From CAZQRW01 sp964596115 (GTDB lineage Bacteria > Hydrothermota > UBA3072 > B12-G15), in contig CAZQRW010000007.1 in the NCBI GenBank assembly GCA_964596115.1, positions 1-45,639 of the forward strand: a stretch of 45,639 nt of DNA, given 5' to 3'. The notes beneath the pieces were generated by a model that did no database searches, was not told where the DNA came from, and saw nothing but the letters and a program-made list of their open reading frames with translations. Every line of letters begins with the position of its first letter. Positions within the stretch are counted from its first letter, which is position 1. A program made the position numbers and the translations under genes. Of the stretch, positions 16,992 to 25,034 are shown piece after piece.

Positions 16992-18022
16992 ATGTCAAAG
17001 ATAGTAGATGTTATTTTGAAGGAAAAGAAGTATGAATACATCAAGCCCTTTCATATAGCCCATAATATTTCTAAATCAGTAGTGAACATTGAGGTGAGTG
17101 TTATTCTTGAGAGTGGAGCAAAAGGATTTGGAGAGGCATCTCCCTCCTTCAGAGTAAATGGTGAGAGGTCTGAAACCCTTATCCATCTTTAAAATTTTGT
17201 TAAACAATCCATTATAAAAAAAGATGCTAAGAAATACCGTCAGATATTTGATATATTGGATGCGCTAAAGGCATTTCCAAGTATGAAGGCTGCCATCCAG
17301 TTTGCGGTGCTAGACGCACTCAGCGAAGAAATAACTATTCCTGTTTTCAATTGCTTGGAGGCTCAGAAACAGAGATTGAGACAGATAAAACTGTATCAAT
17401 AGGGACTTTTGAAGAGATGGTAAGCGATGCAAAGGAAATATTTAAGGAAGGATTCAAGATAATAAAGGTAAAGGTTGGTGAGAATCCTAAGGAAGATATA
17501 GAAAAAATAATTGCAATAGCAGAGGCAACTAAAGGGGTATCCTATATAATCGACGCAAATACCGTGTATACCCCAAAAGAAGCATTGCAATTTATTGATT
17601 CAGTCTATAAGAATGGAGTGAATGTGACACTTTTTGAGCAGCCTGTAGCCGCTAATGACATTGATGGGCTCAGGTTAGTAAGATTTCACTCTCATTATCC
17701 CGTTGCCGCAGATGAATCTGTCCACACGAAGTATGATGCCCTCAGGGTGATCAAGGAAGAGGCAGTGGATTTTATTAACATAAAACTTATGAAAACAGGT
17801 ATTTCAGATGCACTTGCTATAGTTGAAATGTCAAAAACAGCTAACATTGGTTTAATGATAGGAAGTATGGGTGAATCAAGTATTGGGATAAATCAAAGTG
17901 TCCATTTTGCAACAGGTGTAGGTGGATTCACATTTTTTGATCTGGATTCATATCTAATGATGAAGGAAGATAAATTTAGAGGTAAATTTAAAAATGTCGG
18001 TCCCAGGATGATGGTTCAGTAG
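16992..18022 (+). pseudogene. Broken dipeptide epimerase (enolase superfamily) gene
   Basis: Read together, the pieces give an L-Ala-D/L-Glu-type dipeptide epimerase. The first piece (16992-17189) ends at an in-frame TAA (17190-17192); the same frame then continues with family-like sequence (MKAAIQFAVLDALSEE) to about 17351. There one missing base shifts the rest (LLGGSETEIETDK onward) into another frame that runs to 18022. The C-terminal part keeps the expected metal and acid/base motifs: IKVKVG lysines, IDANT, FEQPV, AADES and NIKLMKTG. An AGGAGG site precedes the ATG. Two lesions argue for a decaying gene; assembly errors in this scaffold are the alternative. The family acts on peptidoglycan-derived dipeptides. 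Confidence 0.8.
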
Positions 18023-18035
18023 ATATAGGGATGAA

Positions 18036-18851
18036 TCAATAAAACATAGTGACTATTTTATCTATTATTAAAAAAATTGCCTTGGAAACATCGGAATCCT
18101 TATTTGAAAGTACAATGGGTTTCCCCTCATCACTGGATTTCCTTGTTGCAACTTCGATGGGAATTTTTCCCAGAAATCCAACGCCCATCTCTCCGGCAAG
18201 TTTCATTCCTCCACCACTTCCAAATATTTCAATTTCTGCTCCACATTTTGGGCATCTTAACCCTGACATATTCTCAATTACACCAATGTACCTGGTCTTC
18301 ATCTTTTTTGCTAGTGCTATAGCCCTTCTACAATCGAGTACAGATACCTCTTGAGGTGTTGTAACAACGACTGCTAAATCAGGCTCCATCCTCTGAGCAA
18401 TAGTTAAAACCTCATCCCCTGTTCCCGGAGGCAGATCTGCAATTAAAAAGTCTAATTCTCCCCAGTTCACATCTCTCAAAAATTGTGAGATTGCCTTTGA
18501 TCTCAGAGGACCTCTCCAGATAATAGGTGTATCCTCTGTAATGAGCATACCAATTGAAATGACATAAAGCCCATCTTTTTTCACGGGAATCATCAGTTTA
18601 TACTTGTCAACCTTTGGTGATTTTGAAACTCCGACCATTTTAGGTACATTGGGGCCAGTTATATCAGCATCAAGGATTCCAGTGGCAAAACCCCTCATAA
18701 CAAGACCGTAAGATAGATTAACACTAACAGTTGTTTTCCCAACCCCGCCCTTTCCACTAAAGACTACTATTCTGTGTTTAATCTTTTTTATTTGTTCCTT
18801 TATTATTTTTCCTTCTTTTACCCATCTTTCGAATTTTTCTTTCTTTTCCAT
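18036..18851 (-). CDS. Mrp/ApbC/NBP35-type Fe-S carrier ATPase
   Basis: The 271-residue P-loop ATPase has the deviant Walker A FSGKGGVGKTTVSVNL near residues 32-46, switch-like DADITGPNVPKMVG and DLPPGTGDE, and the C-terminal CPKC pair (in MSGLRCPKCGAEIEIFGSGG) that in this family binds a bridging Fe-S cluster. It probably stores or hands on Fe-S clusters to proteins such as the ferredoxins and Hdr-type enzymes seen here. It lacks the N-terminal DUF59 domain of some Mrp proteins. It converges with the epimerase pseudogene and has its own promoter. Confidence 0.92.
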   Translation of the reverse strand: MEKKEKFERWVKEGKIIKEQIKKIKHRIVVFSGKGGVGKTTVSVNLSYGLVMRGFATGILDADITGPNVPKMVGVSKSPKVDKYKLMIPVKKDGLYVISIGMLITEDTPIIWRGPLRSKAISQFLRDVNWGELDFLIADLPPGTGDEVLTIAQRMEPDLAVVVTTPQEVSVLDCRRAIALAKKMKTRYIGVIENMSGLRCPKCGAEIEIFGSGGGMKLAGEMGVGFLGKIPIEVATRKSSDEGKPIVLSNKDSDVSKAIFLIIDKIVTMFY

Positions 18852-18863
18852 ATATTTTTTGAT

Positions 18864-18891
18864 AATTTAACAAATTAAGAAAGAACGTCAA
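18864..18891 (-). promoter_or_regulatory. Probable promoter of the Mrp gene
   Basis: On the minus strand: TTGACG (18891-18886), 16 bp, TAAATT (18869-18864). The predicted start lies about six bases before the ATG and no Shine-Dalgarno sequence is present, so the leader is very short. The rest of the stretch up to 19013 shows nothing else recognisable. Confidence 0.55.
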
Positions 18892-19013
18892 CCCAAACAT
18901 CAAGTGTAAGTTATTATTAGACAATTTCACATAGAACAGGGTAAAGGAGAATAATACAGGAGATCAAAGAAAAAGAGGAAGATTATCACTGTGTGGAAAC
19001 GATCACTTTAGCA

Positions 19014-21653
19014 TTAATAAAAGACGCCGGTTTTTATCGGTTCTACCTGCATCCCTGTTTGAGTTTTTCTTCCCTTTATTTTGACTATATCACCTATGGA
19101 AAAATTGGCTCTTTTATAGGCATTGGGGAAGAATATACATTCCAGAATGCCTGTTTCATCATCAAGGGTAGCAAAAGCCATTCTATCACCATTCTTTGTA
19201 TATGTTCCTCTTAATCCAATCACCCTGCCCATAATTTCTACTGTTTCTCCATCATAAAGATCATCAATGTCAGAGATTCTTATGTTTCTTTCAATAATAC
19301 TAAGAGGATGGCAGCTTGAAAATCCCATTGCATCCACCTCCTGCTTAACCCATTCTTCCTTTTTCAGATGGTTTGATGTTACCCTTTTCCCTGTATACAG
19401 AATTGAGAACAATTCCCTCCTTGGGGTCCCAAATGAATCAAGACTACCTGATTTTACGATATATTCTCCTTCTTTTACAGAGGGTCTCACCCTTGTGAAG
19501 AAATCAAATTCACTCCTGAAGGGTCTCATCTGAATTATTCTGTTTATAGTTTTCTGTGAAAGATAATGAATAAATTTAAGACCTATTCTCAAGCTTCCAT
19601 TTTCTATCTCTGTGTTTCTATTGCTTCTGTTTACATCTGGAAGAAGAATATTGACTCCCCATCTTCTTGCCTCATCCACATAGGCAAAGGTTGGGTAATA
19701 TCCACCTTCAGCATTGAGGATTCCCTTGAAGAATTCCAGTGGCCTCTGGACTTTTGAATACATAGAAAGATATGCAAGATAGCCATAGCTCATACTATGT
19801 GCCTTGTTGAACCCATACCTGACAAATTTTTCTATCTCTCCCCAGACCTCTGAGATTTTGCTCCTTCCGAGTTTTTCTGATCGATCATAAAATAATGCCT
19901 TGATCCTCTCTATGTTACTGCTTCCCCTTTCCTTTGTTAATATTCTTCTGAACTCTTCTGCCTCTTCCATTGTAAAGCCTGCATATCTCCTTAATGCCTC
20001 CATCACCTGCTCCTGGAATATAAATACACCCAGGGTATCATTTAGTATCTCCTTTAAAGATTCATCAGGGAAATAAATCTCGTCTATCCCTCTTAATCTT
20101 CTTAAAAAAATATCCCTGTATCCCCCTTCCTTTGCCCCTGGCCTTATTACAGCGAGGGCAATGCCTATATCACCAATGGTTTCTGGCTTCATATCCCTTA
20201 ATATCTGCCTCATTATAGGACTTTCTATCTGGAAACAGCCTATAGTTTTTCCCTCACCGATCAAGCGGAATACCTCTTTGTTCTCAAAGGATTCAGGATT
20301 AAGAACTACGATGCCATTAAATCCTCTTACCCCGAGTATGTCCATTTTAAGAAGCCCCATTTTCTCTACAAGTTCCTTGTCCCCCTGGACCAATTCACCT
20401 TTTATTGGTATATAATTTATGAGAGGACCTGGTGTTATTACTATACCAGCAGGGTGTTGTGATATATATGATGGGGTTCCGATGATTCTCTCAGTCCATC
20501 TTTTTATATCCTCATATTCGCCAGAGCGTTTTGCCTCTTCTATACGGGATGGGGGGATACCAAATGCCCTCGAAATTTCCCTTATTGCACTTCTGTATTC
20601 AAATCTATTAACAACCGATACATATCCTGTATTACCAAAACCAAATCTATTTCTTATGAATTGAAAGACCTCCTCCCTCCTTCTGAAATCCACATCTATA
20701 TCTACATCCGGAAGGTCCTTTCTTCCCCTATTCAGAAACCTCTCAAAGGGCAGTTTGAAAGCAACGGGATTTATATGGGATACACCCATAAGATATAGGA
20801 TGAAAGAGGCTGCTCCTGAACCCCTTACATTTATCATAATTCCTTTTTTCTTTGCAAAATCATTTATCTCCTTGATAACATAAAAATACCCCTCGAGTTT
20901 TTTCTCTCTTATTATCTCTATCTCCGTTCTCAGCCTTTTTCTTTCCTCACTGTTGATGCCCTTTGTGCTTATAAGCTCGGTGAGAAAGCTATCTTCAGAA
21001 TGGGGGAGATAGAATGTTTCAGAAAAGGGAGTGAAATTTACCCTTTCGTATATTTCTATAGTATTTTTCAATGCCTCAGCAGGGAAATTCCTCATCTCTT
21101 CTGAACCTTTTATATATGCCTTGTCAAAATTTAGCAACCTGTATATCTTTCTGTTTCTTATTGCATATAGAAGAGAAGATACCCTCTCCCCACCCCTCTC
21201 TGCATAGAAGACCCTCGGTACTGCCACTGGCTTTACCCCCCAGGGTATAAATGTATTCTCCTTTTCAATACCATAATAAATATCCCCTGTAAATTGCGAG
21301 AATCTATCGTATGTATCCTTGTCAAATAAAATAAAAATAAGCCCTGATGTGAAATTAAGTATTTCGCTATCACTTAGTGGTTTTGATAGAATCCTTGAAT
21401 AATTTTTGAAACCTTCGCTGCTTTTTACAAGGATTAACATCTTGAAGGGGATAGATATTTCAGTGCCTATAATGGGTTTAAGCCCCATATTTGAGAATAT
21501 AGTAAAGAACTCTCCAGCACCGTAGAATGTACTATCAACACAGCCCATCCCGGGTATCCCCAGTGAAAGCAGTCTTGTACTGTACTCTTTAAATCCCGAA
21601 CCACCTATTCCATAATTAGTGTGAACACGAAGGGGTACGTAGTATATACTCAT
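19014..21653 (-). CDS. dnaE2: DnaE-type DNA polymerase, ImuC/DnaE2-like
   Basis: The 879-residue C-family polymerase is much shorter than replicative DnaE (about 1,150). The catalytic aspartates are kept: PDVDIDVDF (D318, D320) and KMDILG (D438). Fingers (about 470-640), a helix-hairpin-helix part (about 700-760) and a C-terminal OB domain (about 790-870) follow. The N-terminal PHP domain is shortened and has lost metal ligands (PLRVHT and VDSTF where active forms have HLHVHS and TDHG), so it is unlikely to proofread. Its place behind lexA and dinB, overlapping dinB by 38 bases, marks it as the translesion polymerase of an SOS cassette. A separate replicative DnaE is expected elsewhere. Confidence 0.88.
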   Translation of the reverse strand: MSIYYVPLRVHTNYGIGGSGFKEYSTRLLSLGIPGMGCVDSTFYGAGEFFTIFSNMGLKPIIGTEISIPFKMLILVKSSEGFKNYSRILSKPLSDSEILNFTSGLIFILFDKDTYDRFSQFTGDIYYGIEKENTFIPWGVKPVAVPRVFYAERGGERVSSLLYAIRNRKIYRLLNFDKAYIKGSEEMRNFPAEALKNTIEIYERVNFTPFSETFYLPHSEDSFLTELISTKGINSEERKRLRTEIEIIREKKLEGYFYVIKEINDFAKKKGIMINVRGSGAASFILYLMGVSHINPVAFKLPFERFLNRGRKDLPDVDIDVDFRRREEVFQFIRNRFGFGNTGYVSVVNRFEYRSAIREISRAFGIPPSRIEEAKRSGEYEDIKRWTERIIGTPSYISQHPAGIVITPGPLINYIPIKGELVQGDKELVEKMGLLKMDILGVRGFNGIVVLNPESFENKEVFRLIGEGKTIGCFQIESPIMRQILRDMKPETIGDIGIALAVIRPGAKEGGYRDIFLRRLRGIDEIYFPDESLKEILNDTLGVFIFQEQVMEALRRYAGFTMEEAEEFRRILTKERGSSNIERIKALFYDRSEKLGRSKISEVWGEIEKFVRYGFNKAHSMSYGYLAYLSMYSKVQRPLEFFKGILNAEGGYYPTFAYVDEARRWGVNILLPDVNRSNRNTEIENGSLRIGLKFIHYLSQKTINRIIQMRPFRSEFDFFTRVRPSVKEGEYIVKSGSLDSFGTPRRELFSILYTGKRVTSNHLKKEEWVKQEVDAMGFSSCHPLSIIERNIRISDIDDLYDGETVEIMGRVIGLRGTYTKNGDRMAFATLDDETGILECIFFPNAYKRANFSIGDIVKIKGRKTQTGMQVEPIKTGVFY

Positions 21654-22788
21654 TTTTTCTCTTTTTATACATAGGATTCATTTCCATAACCTTCAATGGC
21701 TGGATGGAGGTGAATCCATATTTCTCCCTTATCTTTTTAACGCTGTTTTCCAGTCGCTCCATTTTTTGGTCCTCAAATAATGGTCGGTGAGGAATAATTC
21801 CTTCGAGTTTTACACCTATGAGTCGTACATATCTGTCTATCAATCCATCTAAGAGTTCAACACATAACTTGAAAATTTCAGCAGATATATCTGTAGCTAT
21901 TACGGATTTTCCCCTTGTTATTGTCTTGAAGTCAGAAAACCTCAGTTTTACCGAGACCTTTGTTGTAAGATAGCCATCACTTCTCATTGCAGAGACTGCC
22001 CTTTCCACAAGGTAGAAGAGAATCGAAAGGATAAAATTCCTGTCCGCAGTATTCTCATAGAGGGTTGTTTCTCTGCTGTATGATTTTCTCTTGCTTACTG
22101 TAGTAATACCTCCATCTTTTAATAATCCAAGCCATTTTAGACCATTCCTGTCAAGGAGATTTGATAAAATAGACGGTGAAAGAGAGAGCATCTCCCCAAC
22201 AGTATTTATTCCCATATTTTGAAGTCTATCTATATTTATACTTCCCAGCCATTTCGTCTCTTTAAGGGGAAAATACTTGAGGAACTCAGATGTTTTTTCG
22301 CGGGGTATGTATATAAGCCCATCAGGTTTAACGGTAGATGCAGCCAGCTTTGCTACTAGCTTTGATATACCAATACCTATGGTTACATTAAGTCCTGTGT
22401 CTTTCTTTATTGTATATTTTATTTTACTGCCGAGTTTGAGGGGTGGACCAAAGAGTCTTTCCGTGCCAGAAATATCCAGATATGCCTCGTCCAGGGATGC
22501 CCTTTCAATGGAAGGTGAGAATCTCTCAAGCACCTTAAAGAACTTATCAGAAAATTTTTCATAATCCGCGAAATTACCCCTCAGAAATATACAATGGGGA
22601 CACAATTTTCTTGCAAGATAAAGCGGCATACCAGAATGGATTCCGTATCTCCTTGCTTCATAGGATGCAGTAGCAGCTACTCCTCTCTTTGTATCACCTC
22701 CTACAATAATAGGTTTTCCCCTTAGAGATGGATTCTTGATAGCCTCCACTGAGGCAAAGAATGCATCGATATCACAGAGAAGAATCAT
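21616..22788 (-). CDS. dinB: Y-family DNA polymerase (Pol IV/DinB), in ImuB position
   Basis: The 390-residue translesion polymerase keeps the catalytic acidic residues: CDIDAFFASVE (D6) and SLDEAYLD (D100, E101). Palm, fingers (YEARRYGIHSGMP), thumb with helix-hairpin-helix (INTVGEMLSLSPS) and little-finger domains are all present. A PLF near residue 347 (HRPLFED) resembles a sliding-clamp-binding motif. In classical lexA-imuB-dnaE2 cassettes ImuB has lost catalysis, but this protein has not. It overlaps lexA by four bases (ATGA) and dnaE by 38, so all three are made from the LexA-controlled promoter. Confidence 0.93.
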   Translation of the reverse strand: MILLCDIDAFFASVEAIKNPSLRGKPIIVGGDTKRGVAATASYEARRYGIHSGMPLYLARKLCPHCIFLRGNFADYEKFSDKFFKVLERFSPSIERASLDEAYLDISGTERLFGPPLKLGSKIKYTIKKDTGLNVTIGIGISKLVAKLAASTVKPDGLIYIPREKTSEFLKYFPLKETKWLGSINIDRLQNMGINTVGEMLSLSPSILSNLLDRNGLKWLGLLKDGGITTVSKRKSYSRETTLYENTADRNFILSILFYLVERAVSAMRSDGYLTTKVSVKLRFSDFKTITRGKSVIATDISAEIFKLCVELLDGLIDRYVRLIGVKLEGIIPHRPLFEDQKMERLENSVKKIREKYGFTSIQPLKVMEMNPMYKKRKNEYILRTPSCSH

Positions 22789-23339
22789 ATCTCTTTCCTT
22801 ATCAGTCCAATAACCTTACCTACTATCTCAAAGGGTTTTTCTATAATCTTATACCTCTCATTCTCAGGCTTCAGTATATATTTATTTCCCATTTTTTTTA
22901 TTCTTTTTACAGTTACCTCATCATTAACCCTTGCCACGATAATATCACCATCATCAACTATCTTTGTAGGTGTTACAGCAACCATATCACCATCCCTTAT
23001 ATATGCACCTATCATACTATCACCCTCAACCTTCAAAAGATAGCAATTATTCCATTGGGAAAGGTCAAAATAACCCTCAACATTCTCATACATAAGAACT
23101 GGGTTGCCTGCAGGGACACGACCAATAATAGGGAAGCCCTTTTCCACAAGTTCAATACCCCTTGCTTTATGAGGCATTTTTCTAATGAGACCCATCTCGG
23201 AGAGTCTATCCAGATGAACCTTTACTGCCTTTGTACTTTTGAAACCAAGTGATTTTGCGAGCTCTCTTATGCTGGGAGGATAACCCTTCTCCGCTATATA
23301 CTCTCTCAGAAGTCTCAATATCTTTTCTCTCGTATGCAT
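22785..23339 (-). CDS. lexA: LexA repressor
   Basis: The 184-residue repressor has an N-terminal winged helix (about 1-60; PSIRELAKSLGFKSTKAVKVH), the self-cleavage site A77-G78 (RVPAGNP), and the serine-lysine pair of the peptidase domain (S108 in EGDSMI, K145 in EVTVKRI). DNA damage activates RecA, which triggers self-cleavage and frees the SOS genes. AGGAGGT precedes the ATG. It heads an operon with two polymerases, and a palindrome across its predicted transcription start suggests autoregulation. Confidence 0.96.
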   Translation of the reverse strand: MHTREKILRLLREYIAEKGYPPSIRELAKSLGFKSTKAVKVHLDRLSEMGLIRKMPHKARGIELVEKGFPIIGRVPAGNPVLMYENVEGYFDLSQWNNCYLLKVEGDSMIGAYIRDGDMVAVTPTKIVDDGDIIVARVNDEVTVKRIKKMGNKYILKPENERYKIIEKPFEIVGKVIGLIRKEI

Positions 23340-23352
23340 AGTTACCTCCTTT

Positions 23353-23368
23353 GTAAACGTTTGTTTAC
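23353..23368 (-). promoter_or_regulatory. Probable LexA operator (SOS box)
   Basis: The minus strand reads GTAAACAAACGTTTAC, a 6-4-6 inverted repeat. It matches the core AACRNRYGTTY of the Bacillus-type SOS box fully but has TA and A where that consensus has CG and G at the ends. It covers the predicted transcription start of lexA, between the -10 box and the ribosome site. Confidence 0.75.
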
Positions 23369-23371
23369 TTA

Positions 23372-23399
23372 ATTATAAAAAGAATTTTGAATTTGTCAA
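23372..23399 (-). promoter_or_regulatory. Promoter of the lexA-dinB-dnaE operon
   Basis: On the minus strand: TTGACA (23399-23394), 16 bp, TATAAT (23377-23372). This is the best consensus match in the window; the start lies near 23365, inside the operator. Confidence 0.85.
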
Positions 23400-23534
23400 G
23401 GGGGAATGAGAGGATTGTAATTACTATTTAGATGTCCGAAATTTTACTATTATAGATGTCACATAAAACAAGGTATAGAAAATGCGGAAGTCATAAAAAG
23501 ACCGTGATTTGTGATTTGTGAATCGTGAGAGAAA

Positions 23535-23589
23535 ACAAAGGTAGAGGTCAATATAGAAAAAAAGAGTAGCAAAAAACTGAGGTGAACTT
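23535..23589. repeat. Left copy of 55-base sequence flanking the assembly gap
   Basis: This 55-base stretch is identical to 23690-23744 on the other side of the run of N. It also resembles the complementary strand of the tandem repeat at 1-100 (both contain AAGGTAG, then ATATAGAAA). The wider stretch 23401-23771 holds no gene; short echoes such as GTGATTTGTGATTTGTGA occur in it. Confidence 0.9.
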
Positions 23590-23689
23590 NNNNNNNNNNN
23601 NNNNNNNNNNNNNNNNNNNNNNNNNNNNNNNNNNNNNNNNNNNNNNNNNNNNNNNNNNNNNNNNNNNNNNNNNNNNNNNNNNNNNNNNN
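23590..23689. other. Assembly gap (100 N)
   Basis: Exactly 100 undetermined bases, the size scaffolders insert by default. Any reading frame drawn across it is meaningless. Confidence 0.98.
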
Positions 23690-23744
23690 ACAAAGGTAGA
23701 GGTCAATATAGAAAAAAAGAGTAGCAAAAAACTGAGGTGAACTT
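23690..23744. repeat. Right copy of 55-base sequence flanking the assembly gap
   Basis: Identical to 23535-23589. Two contigs that share exactly one assembly k-mer (55 bases) at their ends would produce this pattern. Confidence 0.9.
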
Positions 23745-23771
23745 GTTGGAAAAACAATTCTTTTGTATGTA

Positions 23772-25034
23772 TCAAACGTTATGGAATAAAAATCTTAAGA
23801 TATCATTCATTGTAACATAAAGCATAATAAATATTAATATAAAGAATCCAATGGCCTCCAAAGAGTTTAACCATTTTTGATTTGGTTTTTTTCTTGTAAT
23901 CATCTCTATAAGCCCGAGCAGTGCGTGGGACCCATCCAGGGGAGGTATAGGTATGAGGTTAATAATGCCGAGGTTAATGGTTATGTACGCCAGGAAGAAA
24001 AAAAGATTTTTCCAGCCCCAGTTCAAGCTTTTCTTTGTAAGATACACAATAGAAAGTGGACCACCGAGTTCTCTTGGGGAGACCTTTCTTCGAGCAAGTA
24101 ATCCAAAAACCCTGAATATCTTTGTGGAGGTGTCTATAAACTGTAGAGATGCAAACTTAAGGCTACTGGGTAGAGAAATTCTCTTGCTTTTAAATGGTGT
24201 TAACACCCCTATTATCCCTATTGTAATGATAGAGTCTCCTTGCATCATCTTTGTTTTGGTTGGAATGATAACTCCTTTTTTTATTTCCCCTCTGGATTTA
24301 TAGGTGATGATAAGTGATTCCCCGGGGGAAGAAGATATGATACTTCTCATATCTTCCCAGTAATGAATATTTCTGCCGTTGATACTCAGTATCGTGTCTC
24401 CTTTATTCAAACCAAGCTTATATGCAGGTCCTTCCTTTTCAACCCCCCCAATTACAGGGGGAAAAAGAGGAAGCAAGCTGTCCATTACGCTTTTGCTGAC
24501 TCTCAGTTTTTTTCTCTCCGTGCCCCTTTTTATGACGACTGTGTTACTATCTTGTGTATATTTCTCAATATCGAACCAATCTTTTATTGTTTCATTATTT
24601 AATTCTAATATTTTGTCCCCTTTCTCGAAAACAGATTTGCTCGTTGGCTCCACCATTGTTGTCCGTGGGGTATCAATGCCTGCAAACCATATAACAAAAA
24701 GATAGATAAGAAACCCAGTAAAGATATTGGCAAATGGTCCCCCAATAAGTACGAGTATTCTAATAAGCGGTTTTTTCGAATAGAACTCATAATCCTCGCC
24801 TTTTAATTCATTTGGTTCCATTCCGCTTAATTTTACATATCCCCCAAAGGGTATTGCACATATTCTATATTCAGTTTCACCCACTTGCTTTTTGTAAATT
24901 GGTGGGCCAAACCCAATGGAAAAGATTGGAACTTTAATACCAGATTTTTTTGCGATGATAAAATGTGCGTATTCATGTAAAAAAACAAGTATTCCCAGAA
25001 AGATCACTGCTATTATGATAGAGATAATTAACAT
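23772..25034 (-). CDS. rseP: RseP-type site-2 zinc metalloprotease
   Basis: The 420-residue M50 intramembrane protease has HEYAH (H20, E21, H24) in the first membrane helix, one clear PDZ domain (about 190-275; AYKLGLNKGDTILSINGR), and a C-terminal pair of helices with LIPIPPLDGSHAL supplying the third zinc ligand. In relatives it cleaves anti-sigma factors or remnant signal peptides in the membrane. It is the last gene of the ribosomal protein/isoprenoid operon and overlaps dxr by seven bases; the order cdsA-dxr-rseP is widely conserved. Confidence 0.95.
   Translation of the reverse strand: MLIISIIIAVIFLGILVFLHEYAHFIIAKKSGIKVPIFSIGFGPPIYKKQVGETEYRICAIPFGGYVKLSGMEPNELKGEDYEFYSKKPLIRILVLIGGPFANIFTGFLIYLFVIWFAGIDTPRTTMVEPTSKSVFEKGDKILELNNETIKDWFDIEKYTQDSNTVVIKRGTERKKLRVSKSVMDSLLPLFPPVIGGVEKEGPAYKLGLNKGDTILSINGRNIHYWEDMRSIISSSPGESLIITYKSRGEIKKGVIIPTKTKMMQGDSIITIGIIGVLTPFKSKRISLPSSLKFASLQFIDTSTKIFRVFGLLARRKVSPRELGGPLSIVYLTKKSLNWGWKNLFFFLAYITINLGIINLIPIPPLDGSHALLGLIEMITRKKPNQKWLNSLEAIGFFILIFIMLYVTMNDILRFLFHNV

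Noticed and set aside
17190..17192. Programmed readthrough or recoding of TAA in the epimerase gene
   Set aside because: TAA ends many intact genes here, no recoding signal is seen, and a second, independent frameshift 160 bases on favours decay or sequence error.
19014..21653. The DnaE-like protein as main replicase
   Set aside because: Short length, degenerate PHP domain and the lexA-dinB operon context point to translesion synthesis.
23424..23775. Reading frames that cross the run of N
   Set aside because: They owe their length to undetermined bases.
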